Assembly (NCBI GenBank): GCA_963853835.1 | Contig: OY970829.1 | Location: forward strand, 2,710,446 to 2,774,445 | Source: Calendula officinalis | Lineage: Eukaryota > Streptophyta > Magnoliopsida > Asterales > Asteraceae | Direction: 5' to 3' | Length of the DNA: 64,000 nt | Part shown: positions 19,924 through 31,276 of the stretch, one piece after another | How positions within the stretch are numbered: the stretch's first letter is position 1 | How the letters are laid out: every line of letters starts with the position of its first letter | Notes under the pieces: model-generated | The model's input: the letters and a program-made list of their open reading frames with translations, nothing else | Told to the model about the DNA's origin: nothing | The model's database searches: none | Program-made: the position numbers and the translations under genes

Positions 19924-21502
19924 CTAGTTATGATCATTGCTATCGGTACGATCATCACGAGCCAAATTAGTGCTAGGAGGGAATTGAGTAGAGGTGGAAG
20001 GAAGATTTATGTTAACTAAACCCGAGTTAGATAATGCTTCAACGATTGTTTGGTACTGATTTTGCATTGTTTGGTACTGATTTTGCATTGTTTGGTATTG
20101 TGTTTGCATTGTTTGGTATTGAGATTGTTGCGTCGCCAACATGGCATCTACCTCGGCCTGTGTGTACATGCGTTGGCTAGTTTCTGAAGTAGAAGACGAA
20201 GGCGTAGACCCAGACGCGGAACTTATCACTCTTCCCATTCCACGAATATGTCCAGGACGTTCGCCCAACACATTTATTATGATTTCTCGTTCACTCAAAG
20301 GATTTTCGCTCCCGGCTTGAGCCGCTCTCAATTCGACCATACGGCGCTGTGAAAATAAAAAATACATTATGACATATATTAATTCGTATAAAACAAGTAA
20401 AAATAAAAAAGTAAAAATAATTACTTACATAATTTTCGGCAAGAAACTCGTGTGTAAAGACGCCATTACGTGAATGAAATTGAGCATACGAGTCAAACGT
20501 AGAAGGGAGGCCATCTGTAACCGGGTCTCGCTGTAACAATCAAACAAACGGGTCAATCCTTACCCAAATCACCACTAACAGGTCAACCCTTACCCAAATC
20601 ACCACTAACGGGTCAACCCTTACCCAACTCACCACTAATTTAGAGAGAAAACAACTTACGTTCATATATCGATATTGTGCATATGCAGTTCTACCATGCA
20701 AGCTTTGATGTACTTGCTGAGCTCTAACATTAGTGTTCGCCGCTGATCGACTAATAACGGCATCTGATATATAGTAGTCTATGTGAAGAGACCACTCTTC
20801 ATCTGTCATGTTGGGCGGAGGTGAGCGGCGAAGTGACTCAGGATCTGAGGCCCCCCCCCTACGGTCAAACCAATCTCTTTTGAACTTTGACTTTTGGTCC
20901 CTGTAACGCTCGGCACACATAGCATTTATCCCAGTTCTGACATTGCGATTGTTAAGCCCATCATAATGCGGTTGCATATCAAAGTACATCTGCGATTTAT
21001 AAAAAATAATAGTTAGATTGTATATTTTTAAAAGCTTGCATATATATTAATTAAGCTAAACCTCAATCTCAGGCATAATACGCAGCTTGTCGGCGTCCGG
21101 TACTTTTGCCCACGATGAATATCGAAATGGGACAGCTTGCACTAACGTCCCCAGCAAGCTCTTGAAATAATTAGCATTACGTCCGACCGCTTTCCACGTT
21201 CCATTTACTTCAGTACCGTCAAATTGAATTGAGAAACGTCGCATATCATTGTTTTTCCACACTTTTCTCATTTCCACATTCCTTGATCCCCCACGTACTC
21301 TCTTGCGGCCTACAAATTGAAGTGAACAAATTAAAAATACAAGTAATGATATTAAACTAAGAAAAATATCATAAGGTTCTTTAATACCGCTACCGCCACA
21401 ACCACCTAGACGTGATTGTTGATCACCGCCTCCCGGAGGATCACCGCCTCCCGGAGGATCACCGCCACAATCGCCACCATGTCCGCGTGCAACGTCTGCC
21501 AT
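19924..21502 (-). CDS. CACTA second-ORF protein (Ptta/En/Spm plant transposase family)
   Basis: Five exons on the minus strand can be drawn with consistent GT-AG sites: 21502-21388, 21309-21062, 20989-20660, 20530-20429 and 20346-19924. They join in frame to 405 residues. The N-terminus has a GGDPPGGG repeat. The middle reads MRRFSIQFDGTEVNGTWKAV, then AVPFRYSSWAKVPD, and the core runs FKRDWFDRRGG through the HQSLHGRTAYAQYRYM region. RPGHIRGMGRVI follows, as in the Transposase_24 (PF03004) family. The C-terminus has four copies of a QYQTMQN-type heptad (likely coiled coil). The role by analogy is DNA binding or accessory function at subterminal repeats. No frame damage was seen. The ATG at 21502 follows an AG, so an upstream exon is also possible. 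Confidence 0.8.
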
Positions 21503-21689
21503 CTGTAAATATAAAATACAAATATATGGAAACCCAAAAACAAGCATTAATGTTTGTTTGCAAATAACAGTTAAACAACACAATTAAACATAAAGATTCA
21601 AAGTAGTGTAGCTATTAAACAACACAATTAAACAAAATAATAAAAATAAAGATTCAAAGTAGTGTCTTTTACAAAAATATAATATCTAA

Positions 21690-22421
21690 TCAATCAGATT
21701 CATCACTACTACAATAATGTGGTTCAGATTCAGGATCATCAGAATCTTCATCGTCACTATCAGTATCATTTTGTACATCATCACTATCATCATCGCTATT
21801 ACTATTTTGTGGGACAGGAATATCTTCAACTTCTAGTGTTTGACCTATACTCAAACTCGTATAGGTCAAATGCTCCAAATCAGCACACAATGATAAATCA
21901 GATGAATTGCTGTCATGTATAACATCTTGTTCATTATCTTCAATGATGATATCCCGGTCCCAGATCTTCCTGTGATTCACCTCTTGGACGACTTTCCAAT
22001 AAGATTGGTTAGATTGACCTCTTAGACGACCTTTTGACGGGTCATCAAGGTAAAATACTTGATTTGCTTGTGTTGCAAATCAAGTAGTATTCTCCTGACG
22101 AACAGCATTGAGGTAATCATGCAACTCATCAATGTTTTCACCAAGACCGACATTCGTTGTTGGATGAACAAATGGTTCCCCGTGATAGCTCCAGTTTCTG
22201 TAGGCCGCGCTAAACCCATATCGATGTATGTGAGCCCTAAGTGTACTAAGCGGGGCAAATACATGGTTATCACAACTCTCACATGGGCAACGACAGTTAC
22301 CAGAATTATTCAAGTGGGCCTTACACATATCGAGGAATGCATCAAGACCTTTAAAAAATTCGGGACAACTACGCATTCTTAAAGTAGTCCAACTCTTATC
22401 GATCGTCATAGCTGTGTTCAC
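21690..22421 (-). pseudogene. Internally deleted TNP2-type CACTA transposase
   Basis: The frame from ATG 22421 encodes the transposase-associated N-terminal domain: IDKSWTTLRMRSCPEFFKGL, then CRCPCESCDN and RYGFSAAYRNWSYHGEP. After 113 codons a TGA (22082-22080) follows, and the same frame then continues at once with FATQANQVFYLDDPSKGR, WKVVQEVNHRKIWDRDI and an acidic DSDD-rich tail to 21690. That second part matches the DUF4216-type C-terminus of TNP2. The whole catalytic core is absent, so the gene is a deletion fusion with a stop at about the junction (around 22080). It cannot supply transposase. Confidence 0.85.
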
Positions 22422-22479
22422 AGTATATCATAATATTAACTCAAATAAATTTTATACTAAGGATTTACGAGCAGTTTCT

Positions 22480-22725
22480 AGGATGGGTGGTGGTCCTAAC
22501 CCACTTTTTGAATACCTCACCTCATATGTGAAAGCTTATTACATGAGTGTCTGTTTAAGAAAAATTCGGCAGCATTTCCCCTAGCTCCCAAGTATATATA
22601 ATAAATATATATATACTTGAGAAGCATAGAGGAAATGGCAACCGAATCTTTCTTAAACAAACAATCATGTAATAAGCTTTCACATCCTAAATGAGATGAA
22701 GTATTCAAAAAGCAGTCCCAATACG
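22480..22725 (-). repeat. Long imperfect hairpin upstream of the TNP2 remnant
   Basis: Two arms of about 110 nt pair across a TATATA-rich loop (about 22595-22615). Matching blocks include GTGAAAGCTTATTACATGA with TCATGTAATAAGCTTTCAC, and TTCGGCAGCATTTCC with GGAAATGGCAACCGAA. It lies just 5' of the TNP2 ATG (22421), so it could be in the leader or promoter. Arm similarity is high but imperfect, as in young miRNA or siRNA foldbacks. Function is unknown. Confidence 0.75.
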
Positions 22726-22737
22726 GGGACAACCCGA

Positions 22738-22770
22738 AACTGATTTCTAAATCAATTTCGGGCGGGTATA
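22738..22770. repeat. Small hairpin CCCGAAACTGATT/AATCAATTTCGGG
   Basis: A 13-14 bp near-perfect inverted repeat with a short loop at about 22733-22763, next to the larger hairpin. It may be part of the CACTA promoter or leader. Confidence 0.6.
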
Positions 22771-24520
22771 TTCTAAGCTCATACGGGGATGTATACTTAA
22801 TTTACCAGAATTACTAAATTTGACCAGGTTTGACCATCTTTGACCAGATTTGACTATGTTTGACCAGATTCAAAAGTTTACAAGTAGTTTCAACAAAATT
22901 TGATTTATAGGCAATTAACCTAAATTAACAAGCTGATTTACAACAAAAATGATTTAAAACAAGCATCAAAATCGGAGGATTGGTCAAACCTGATTTACCA
23001 CAAGCAACAAGATCAACTAACCTAAATTAATTTACAAGTAATTAACCAGAAACAAATCGGATAAGTAAATCTTACTTTCAACAATCGGAGGTATGCTCAA
23101 TCTATCCGTGTATCTGCTCGATCTATCCGTGTATCTGCTCGATCTATCACAAAAGGGATACATTAATTATATAGTTTGACAAAAAAATGGTCAACTAGTT
23201 AAAGAAGTGTTGGCTGCATATCAAAAGAGAATACGTGAATTAAATATGTTAATTCTTCAAAATGAATAAGAACACAAGACATGTTCACATTAGCAAAAAC
23301 ACCTGTATTCATCATAAAATCAGTTTACGACTCATATCAGGTTTGTGAATTTCATGTGCGTGTTTTTGGTGTTTGTGTGTGTAATGCCAGCTCACATAGT
23401 CAACCCACATAAATTATTTCACAAAGAGTAATCGCTCAACAAGTAATGTATTATCAACCCACATAAACAGTTGCTAACCCAAATCATAATAGAGTTAATC
23501 CCAACCAAAGGACTAAACGATGTTTAATTTGTACAAAAACTACTGATGGCTGTCTATGGTTTTTCAACTTTATATGAAAATCCGCATTCATGCATCTATG
23601 TATCTGTGTATATTTGAGCATTGAGATATAGAATTATTAATTTTGTGACTTTTGTCATCATCTAGTAACCAACTTATACAATTAGTGAAATATCCATACA
23701 TAGTCATGTAACTGCTCTCAATATCAATTGTTATTATTATTATTACTATTATTATTATATATATAAATGTAAGGAGATACAGAGCACTTATTTATTAAGA
23801 GACACAAATTTGGAAACAGGGGAGTGTTTGGAAACAGGTCTATCTTCTGACCAAAGCTCTAAATTCACAGTCCCACAATCCCAATGTACAAGACACAATC
23901 CTAATGTACAAGACACAAATTTAATCAAATAATTAACTGAAATTGATTTATGATTTGCAGCTACGTTAATGTTAATGTTAATTTGTTAATTTGCAGCTAC
24001 GTTAATTGATTTATTGATTTAGGGAAATACAACATACCATACAAATTTAATCTAAATGTTAATGTTAATGTTAATTTGTTGCTGATTTGCAGGAGGAGGA
24101 TAAACAGCTACGATTCAGCTACGTTTATCTTTTAGTATATTTTGAACAGCTCCTAATCTATCGCAAATTTGTTAACAAATAGGATTTGAAATTATGACCT
24201 TAATTTATGAACAAACATACCGATTCAGAGGCGTTTGGTGGTTGTGATCCTGATTCGGTGGTCTTCGGTGGTGGTGATTCCGATTTGGTGGTGTCCGGTG
24301 GTGGAGATTCCGATTCGATGGCGTTCCTTCGAAGTAATTAACGATCGGTCGGAGATAGTGCTGGTTCGTCGGAGGTAGTGGCGGTTCTGCGGAGGTGGTG
24401 GTTCGTCGGAGGTACACGGCGCTCGATCGTAGCCGGATGTGGTGCTGGTTCGTCTCTGCTCACTCTGCTCGTTGCTGAAGAAAATGAAAGATGCTCTAAC
24501 TTAAAACCCTAAATCGAGCG
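22771..24520. other. CACTA right arm, no intact gene
   Basis: Non-coding DNA of the CACTA element. It holds short direct repeats: CTCGATCTATCCGTGTATCTG-like copies near 23100-23150, TTGACCA words near 22820-22870, TTAATG words near 23960-24080, and an ATT microsatellite at about 23730-23765. A GGTGGTG/CGATTCGGTGG minisatellite at 24225-24420 gives an NRN-HH-rich frame on the minus strand that I do not accept as a gene. Confidence 0.5.
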
Positions 24521-24713
24521 CTTATCTTTTGCGGCGATAATTCACTTTTTGCGGCGATAAGCTTTATGCGGCGATATTCTCGCCGTAAATTAATGTGTTG
24601 AAAAGTCAAAAAATGGGCGCTCGACTATTTTGTCGTTTTGTGGCCTTTTGCGGCGTAAAATATCGCCCCAAAAAGTCCTCCGTGTCAAAAAATGCTTTTT
24701 CTAGTAGTGTCAT

Positions 24714-25391
24714 TAGGGGTGTTCGTTTGGACGGTTTGGTTTTATCCGAACCAAATAGGTGAAACCAAATAAAGTCCGGTTTTCAAAAGTTCAAACCGAA
24801 CCGTCCAAACTAATTCGAAAATCAAACCGATCCGAACCAAATAACAATTTGGTTGGTTTGGTTTTATCCGTTTGGTTTTTCCTTAAAATTTTCAAAATAG
24901 TACAAAAGTATATAACATAAATAATATTAGGTTCGATATGTAAAATTTCAAAATGATAAACTACTTTGTACATAAAAACAAGTCTAATTCATAGCTTGTG
25001 ACATTTACAATCATATATGCAAAAATCCTTATATCAACTTTATCAAAAACACCAAAAAGATTGGTACATCACTAACTGATACAATATAAAATGGAACAAG
25101 GGTTAATATATAAATCAATTTACTATAAGAAATGTAAAGAAAAGGAGTATCATAATTGCTTATAATGAAAACCAACAAATGTTAGTATATAAATCAATTC
25201 AGTATATATTACTATTCGGTTTTTTTGGACAATCCGGTTTTCACAATAGAAACCAAATCCAATCCGAGATCCAAACTATTAATTTGGTTTAAGTCCAAAC
25301 CGATCCAAAAAACCAAATAACCGATCCAAATAGTCCGATCCAAAATGTCCAATTGGATAATCCGGTTATGTCCGAATAGTGAACACCCCTA
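24714..25391. mobile_element. hAT-type non-autonomous element with 8-bp TSD
   Basis: The inverted ends are TAGGGGTGTTC and GAACACCCCTA. A perfect 8-bp duplication, AGTGTCAT, lies at 24706-24713 and 25392-25399. The left duplication includes the last four bases (AGTG) of the CACTA terminus at 24705-24709. The hAT insertion therefore came after the CACTA and duplicated its very tip. The interior (678 bp) is rich in CCGAACCAAAT and its complement and has no gene. Confidence 0.92.
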
Positions 25392-25762
25392 AGTGTCATG
25401 TTATTACAAAATATGCAACAACATTCATAAATTTCGATTAAATGGAATGATAACATATAACACTTTCTATTACTTTTAACTATGCTTCAACATATTGTGA
25501 TGTAATATGCTATGTAAGGACACTAGGACATGGCTAGCTATATGATAAAAATACGTTATATATGCATATTGACATGATAAAATTACAAAAGATCTTGGCG
25601 TAAATAGAATAATTTTTTTAAATTATGCAAATAAATTCAAACTAATGCGCCTTCGATTAAATAAAGATCAACTGTACTAATTTATGCACGGATTTTGGAA
25701 AAAGTGCATCAATTTATAAGAAAAAACAATTGAACTTTGTATGACAAGGTGCTAGGTATGAG

Positions 25763-26292
25763 TAGGGGTGAGAAGAAAAAGCGGGTAACCAAAATTGGAA
25801 CCGGAACCGCTTTGGAACCGCCGGTTCCGGTTCTTAAAATTATGGAACCATCCTAAGAGGTTCCGGTTCCGGTTCTCAAAATTTAGGAACCGGTAAACGG
25901 TGGATAACCGGAACCGTCGATTATTCGGTCTATTTTATTAAAATATTATATATTTGAGAAATTTAATGTCCAAATTTAATAATATGATAAATTTTATGTA
26001 ATTTTGAATGAGTTTAGTCATTAATTAGTCTAAATATAGCGTTCTAACAATATAATAATTAGACAATCATATGTTTAAGTGTTCGAAATTTATGATTATT
26101 CAATGATTAGTAGATAAAATGATTAATATTTAAGCTTTGCATCTTATTTTAATTTTATGATTTTAGAGACAGGGTAACCGGAACCGGCACCGGAACCGGA
26201 GGTTCCGGTTCCGGTTCCAAGAATTGAGGAACCCGTACAAGAGGTTCCGGTTCCGGTCGGAACCGGCGAGTACCCTGCTATGCTCACCCCTA
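25763..26292. mobile_element. hAT-type MITE with perfect 8-bp TSD
   Basis: The ends are TAGGGGTGAGA and ATGCTCACCCCTA. GGTATGAG is duplicated at 25755-25762 and 26293-26300. The interior is dominated by GGTTCCGGTTCC and its complement. Length is 530 bp and it is non-coding. Confidence 0.92.
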
Positions 26293-26452
26293 GGTATGAG
26301 CACGGTACAATACTCGTACCAAACTAATACCCAAACACAAGTACCAAGTAAGGGATTAGTTCGATTCGTATTTACTTGGATTTGCTCATTTGATTTTTTT
26401 GATTTCACGAGATCGAGTTGATATCATACAGTCTCAAGTCCTGTATATATTA

Positions 26453-29113
26453 CTAGTTTCTGACCCGTGAAAAATCACGGGTTGTCATTAAATTTGCTGA
26501 AAGTAAGTATTATAAAATACAAATATGAAATGTGAAAACCTATTTTAAATATGTATAAGATAATGAGGGGTATAGTTCACATTACAAGTATATAGTGTTC
26601 ACATTATATAAACAATCATCAATGGTCTTATAATGAAGATATGATAAAGAATAAAAATTTAAATTAGTACTCTTGAAATAGAATAACAACTAAAAGGAAA
26701 CAAAGAATCAAATAACAAATTTAAAGAAAGTATTTAATATTTAAAACATCAAGATAAATTTCTAAACACTTCTGTTAATACAATGTTTGATGTTTTATTT
26801 GTTTGATCTCCATCTTTATCTTCTATTAAAGTCTCCAGTCCTTGTCTGCTTCTTACTCTGGATAAGGCTACATATAGCTGACCGTGTAAAAAAACACGCT
26901 ATTTCAAATACAGACCAACTTTTGACAATGATTGTCCTTAACTTTTATTTATTGTCATAGCAAAACAAATAGAAAGTGGAAATTGTCGTCTTTTAAACTT
27001 AAACGGAATATTGGTGTCAGAAGGCGTCAAAGATAATCTAGATATAAAAGTATGATATTCAACATTATTTCCAGATATAACAACTGCTTCTATAACACGG
27101 GTACCCATAGCGACAATCTGAAGTCTAATACCATTTCATAGACCATTTTTCTGGTCAATGTTTCTTAATAACATGACTGGAACACCAAAACTAACTGATG
27201 ATTTGACAATCCACTTACTTTAATACCATTAAGCACATATGTGAGTATAAATTTTCATCAAATTCTTTATTCAAAAACTCTTCGGGACAAATGGTATCTG
27301 AACTTAAATATTCCTTGGCTTCTGCAGGAAAAATTGATAAAAATCGATCATTAATATCTCTAACTACTTCATTTTTAGGTGTAAGTATTGCTCTTTCTTG
27401 AAAATAGCCAGGAGTATATATGTTTTCGAGCAAGGAAGGATAAACAAAATTAATCAACGAACTCAACGGGTCTGCAGATTTAGAAATTAGAAGATCATGA
27501 TGAATATCAATAATTGTATTTCCATTGTTTGGTCCACCAATTTTGCCTTCCCCAATATCCAAAAGCCAATTTGCAAATGATGTGGTTTCTTCAATATCAA
27601 CTATATCACTTCCTACCGTCAATCTCATGTTTTTTGTTAACCTTTTCACTTTGCAATTTTCACATATATATGAAGAACTCAATGATGCATTTACTATATC
27701 TTGTCTAGTCCCATTTGGTACAACCGGTAAAATCTGTCTAAAATCACCTCCAAACACAATTACTTTTCCTCCAAATGGGAGCTAACTGTTAACAATTACC
27801 ATCTCGTAAAATATCCTTGAATGTTCTATCCAACGCTTCAAAAGCATGTTTATGAACCATTGGTGCTTCATCCCATATTATAAGGCTTGTTTTTCTAATT
27901 AACATTGTTACATTGTTATTTTCCTTATAGAACACATAGAATCTTCATTAAGATAGAAAGGTATATGAAACCGAGAGTGAGCAGTCCTACATCCAGATAG
28001 TAATAAAGAAGCAATACCACTTGAAGCAACATTTAAAACAATTTGTCCATTGGACCTGAGGGTGGATGAAAGAGTTCTCCGTAAGAAGGTTGTACCAGTT
28101 CCGCCGTAACCATAAACAAAGTACACACCCCTGTTATCAGAATTAACAGATGTCACAACGTCATCAAAAATATCTCGTTGTTCATCCGTTAATGAATTGA
28201 AATTTTGATGAAATTCGTTTTTCAAGGTTATCTTATTATAAGACAACTTGTCTGCAATCATACGATTGTTTGAAGATTTTAAAGAATCGTCATCAGGATA
28301 TGGCATTTGAGCAAAAACATTTAGGCTAGAATTGTTAAGGTTTAGAATAGATTATATCTCGTACAGCGTCAAGTTTTGAAGTTGGGTATCTGCAAGAGAT
28401 AAATCTATAGTGGAAATAAAATATGTTAGCGTAAAAATTAAATAAAATTATATGGTATTAGAATGTTGTATTATAAGCGTATGAAAGTTTGTAATACCTG
28501 GATTATTGAATTTGCGTTGTCGACGATACAAAATGCCATCTGATAAATATTGCTATTTACTTTGCCATACAACTTCCGGTCTATACAAACTGTTTGTTGT
28601 TAACATTATTGCATATAGAGAACGTAAATAATAACCAGTTCCAGAAAAACTTGCTTCTTTAATAACATCTATGTATTCCCAATCATCATCTAACAAACCC
28701 ATTTCAAAACATGCATCTCTAAACGTAGGTTGTAGGCGACCATTTACAGTAATATTATCTAAATACAATTTCATACTTTTTCTCCTTTGACTTGCCTCAG
28801 TTGGTTGAATGTTAAAAGCATGTCGATTTGTATGTCGTATGTATGATGCAGCAGACTTCCTATATATTTATCGTATGGAAAATTTATAATGTATTTCAAA
28901 CATGTTACAACAAATAATAACAATTTATTGATATAATTGACTTTTAATATATAATTAATTATATTTTGGATAAAATTTGTTTTAAATTTGGATATCCGTT
29001 TAACAATTAATTTAAATAAATAATTGATGTGGTTTATTAATTTGCCATGTGGCATTGGAGGCTTTAGAAGATGCTAAGTGGCCATATAGACTTTGATTTA
29101 TTATAATAGTAGA
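26453..29113 (-). mobile_element. Helitron, helicase-bearing remnant
   Basis: On the minus strand it begins TCTACTATTATAATAAATC (from 29113). It ends with the hairpin CCCGTGATTTTTCACGGG followed by TCAGAAACTAG, where the final CTAG is 26453-26456. Flanking bases are A at the 5' side and T at the 3' side, the expected Helitron target. It contains a decayed Pif1-type helicase but no Rep (HUH) domain, so it is a deleted, non-autonomous copy of 2661 bp. Confidence 0.92.
26780..28774 (-). pseudogene. Helitron Pif1-like helicase, degenerate
   Basis: Pieces in order on the minus strand: 28774-28553 (RDACFEMGLLDDDWEYIDVI), 28306-27908 (Walker A region GYGGTGTTFLRRTL), about 27900-27800 (LIIWDEAPMVHKHAFEALDR), 27757-27215 (FGGDFRQILPVVPNGTRQDI), and down to about 26860 (FPLSICFAMTINKS, HGQLYVALSRVRS). 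The Walker A lysine is replaced by threonine (GGTGTT for GGTGKT), which alone should abolish ATP hydrolysis. There are at least four stops or frameshifts (after DGNC, in GL*NG, KS*GQ and K*RV). The N-terminal Rep part is absent. Confidence 0.9.
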
Positions 29114-31276
29114 TATTATGATTATGATTTTAGTTAAATATTTGTATACTCTTAATTGTTTCTACATATTATAGTAGTATTATTATTTTAGATTTTTTGA
29201 TTAAAACAATGAAGATGGAGACTAATCCATGAAACCTCAGCCCGGAAAGACTTAGAATTAAGATGAATGCTGGATTATTCAACTCTTTCGAGTTAAGAAT
29301 TGAGTGGACTCAGTATAAGTTAGTCACTAACTCACAAGTTTAGAACCGAGTCATCTCATTTTAAATGCTTTTTTAAAATAGACTTGTCCGAAAAGCTTTG
29401 GACGAGTTTAACAACTATGATTCTACACGGTCTGAAACTTATAGGGGTGATAAATGTACTATATTTTTTAATGGATCCATCACAATTGTTGCTTCATATA
29501 TTTGTACAGTTTATAATAATACTTATACTCTGTGATACATAAATCAAAAATTGCGGTGCGGAAATTAATTCCCTAAACTTATAGTTCTATTCTAATGTTT
29601 TACTTTTTTACCAAATGATTGTCCATTCTAAGGAAAAGAGAAAAACAGAACTAAATCACCCTAATCCCGAAGAACAAATGATTGCCAGCCGGCCCAGCCC
29701 GGATCCACATGGATAGAGAGACAAGAAAGGCCCGCGTTCTTCTTGGCCCAACAATAAAGAAGTGTATTTAAGAATTCTATAACCAAACATGTTAAATCAA
29801 AATGTTGGCCCTTCCAATTTAAATTTTACAACAAGCTTTTGGTACTTTTTAAGATTTTGATATTAACAGTTATTATAACTCTCAATAAAAAAATTATTAC
29901 ATGTATTAAAAATTTATATTTTCAACAATAGATGAGTGACAACTAAAATGCTAGGTGATTATTAATTAATGTACAAATTCTATTATATATATAATAGTTA
30001 TTTTATTTAGTAATGCTGTCATTATCAAAACTTTACTTTTTATCATCTATCTTAATACAGAGGGATAAGTGTGGTCTTCGCCATCCGATGTGCCATCTCA
30101 AACTGGCATGCCACCATGTCGTGCACGACGTGAGTGAGAGTGTGAGTCATATTAGTGGTGGATGTAACGGACTAATGACAGGAGAGAGAGATGGTTGTTT
30201 TTCTTTGAGATATTTTGTAAGTAAATATTTTTTAGTGGTTTTCCAAAGAAGTATTGAGGTGTTTGAGCCACGTTACATAAGACCTCTGCCAACAGGGGAT
30301 TTCGGTCCCCCTCTTCTCCGACTGAAGCCATTTTTACCATTGGCATGCCCCCGCAGTTTCATTGCTCCGGTTGAATTTTTCCTAGAACCGAAGAGATGAG
30401 AGGTTTGATTATGTGGGACCCAATGCAATTTAATGCGGTATTGATATTTTTTGTGTGCGTATATTTTATAATGATGAGTTTTAAAAAATTGAAGAGAAAA
30501 GATATTATTAGTTAGACATTAAAATTGAAATTCAACATCCAATTGACAGGTAATCCTAATTTCTAAAACCTAAATTTGGTTATAAACCACTAAACCCTAG
30601 TTTTTCTTCAAATGATGTGAAAAATGTAGTTTTTATTTGCTAGTTTATTATTTAGGTCAAAACTTCCCGTTTGATAACATTGAAAACCATGTATGACAGT
30701 TCGTTATGGTTTTCAGTAGGGTTTCGATTACTTTATGATTCTCGGTAGGGGTTTTCCGATTTTGATGGATTCGTTATGAGATGTTTGAAAGATAGATAAA
30801 CCAAATCAATTGCTGATTGATTTGTGTTCTTCGTAGTGCTTCTATTATATGAATAATTAATTGCCATTTTATGTGTAATAGATCATGATTATTGAAACTG
30901 ATATATGTGGATATTTTGATAAACAGACTGTATTCAATAAATATAATGTTATTAACGATTACAACATTGAGTTCATATCTGTTTTGAATTAATAATTTGT
31001 ACCATCATTGTGGTTACTTATAGGCTATAGCATCATCTAATTCTATCCTGCTTGTTTATTATGTGATTATAAATTTGTAACAATACTTTGCTTATCTTTT
31101 AAACATTAGTTAGACCATAATCAACTTACAATAGATGCATATATTCACATCAACAATTGGATAGCATTTTATTTGTATCGTCAAATTGTGTTCTTATTTT
31201 TAACTTTTGGTCTATTCAACAGAATCTTATCAGAAAGTCAACCGATTTCCATCAGTTTGACCAGTAAAAAAGAAAG
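29114..31276. other. Intergenic DNA and probable YJU2 upstream region
   Basis: No recognised coding exon. A GGCCCA-containing stretch (about 29690-29755) and a telo-box-like AAACCCTAG at about 30593-30601 are motifs common upstream of plant housekeeping genes. They may belong to the YJU2 promoter or a leader with an intron. A 128-codon frame at 30013-30399 has no recognisable product and is not called. Confidence 0.35.

Larger units (their letters stand above)
19284..24709 (-). mobile_element. CACTA (En/Spm) transposon, deletion derivative
   Basis: The left end is CACTACAAAAAAAATGAC and the right end is the complement of CACTACTAGAAAAAGC; both begin CACTA, as in this superfamily. Subterminal TTTTTGCGGCGA repeats are dense at the left (19305-19725) and sparser at the right (24525-24680). 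Two genes read on the minus strand: a deleted TNP2 remnant (21690-22421) and a complete ORF2 (19924-21502). The 3-bp flanks differ (GTA versus TCA), so no intact duplication remains. Length is 5426 bp. The right tip was later hit by a hAT element. Confidence 0.9.

Noticed and set aside
22059..22382. Plus-strand 107-codon ORF
   Set aside because: It is antisense to the TNP2 N-terminal domain, which has clear family motifs on the minus strand.
24205..24417. Minus-strand 70-codon ORF rich in N, R, H and P
   Set aside because: It arises from a GGTGGTG/CGATTCGG minisatellite in the right arm of the CACTA element.
26163..26421. ORFs on both strands in the GGTTCCGG-rich region
   Set aside because: They are repeats of the hAT MITE at 25763-26292 read as protein.
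30013..30399. 128-codon ORF upstream of YJU2
   Set aside because: The composition is not protein-like along its length and a shorter opposite-strand ORF overlaps. No homology recognised.
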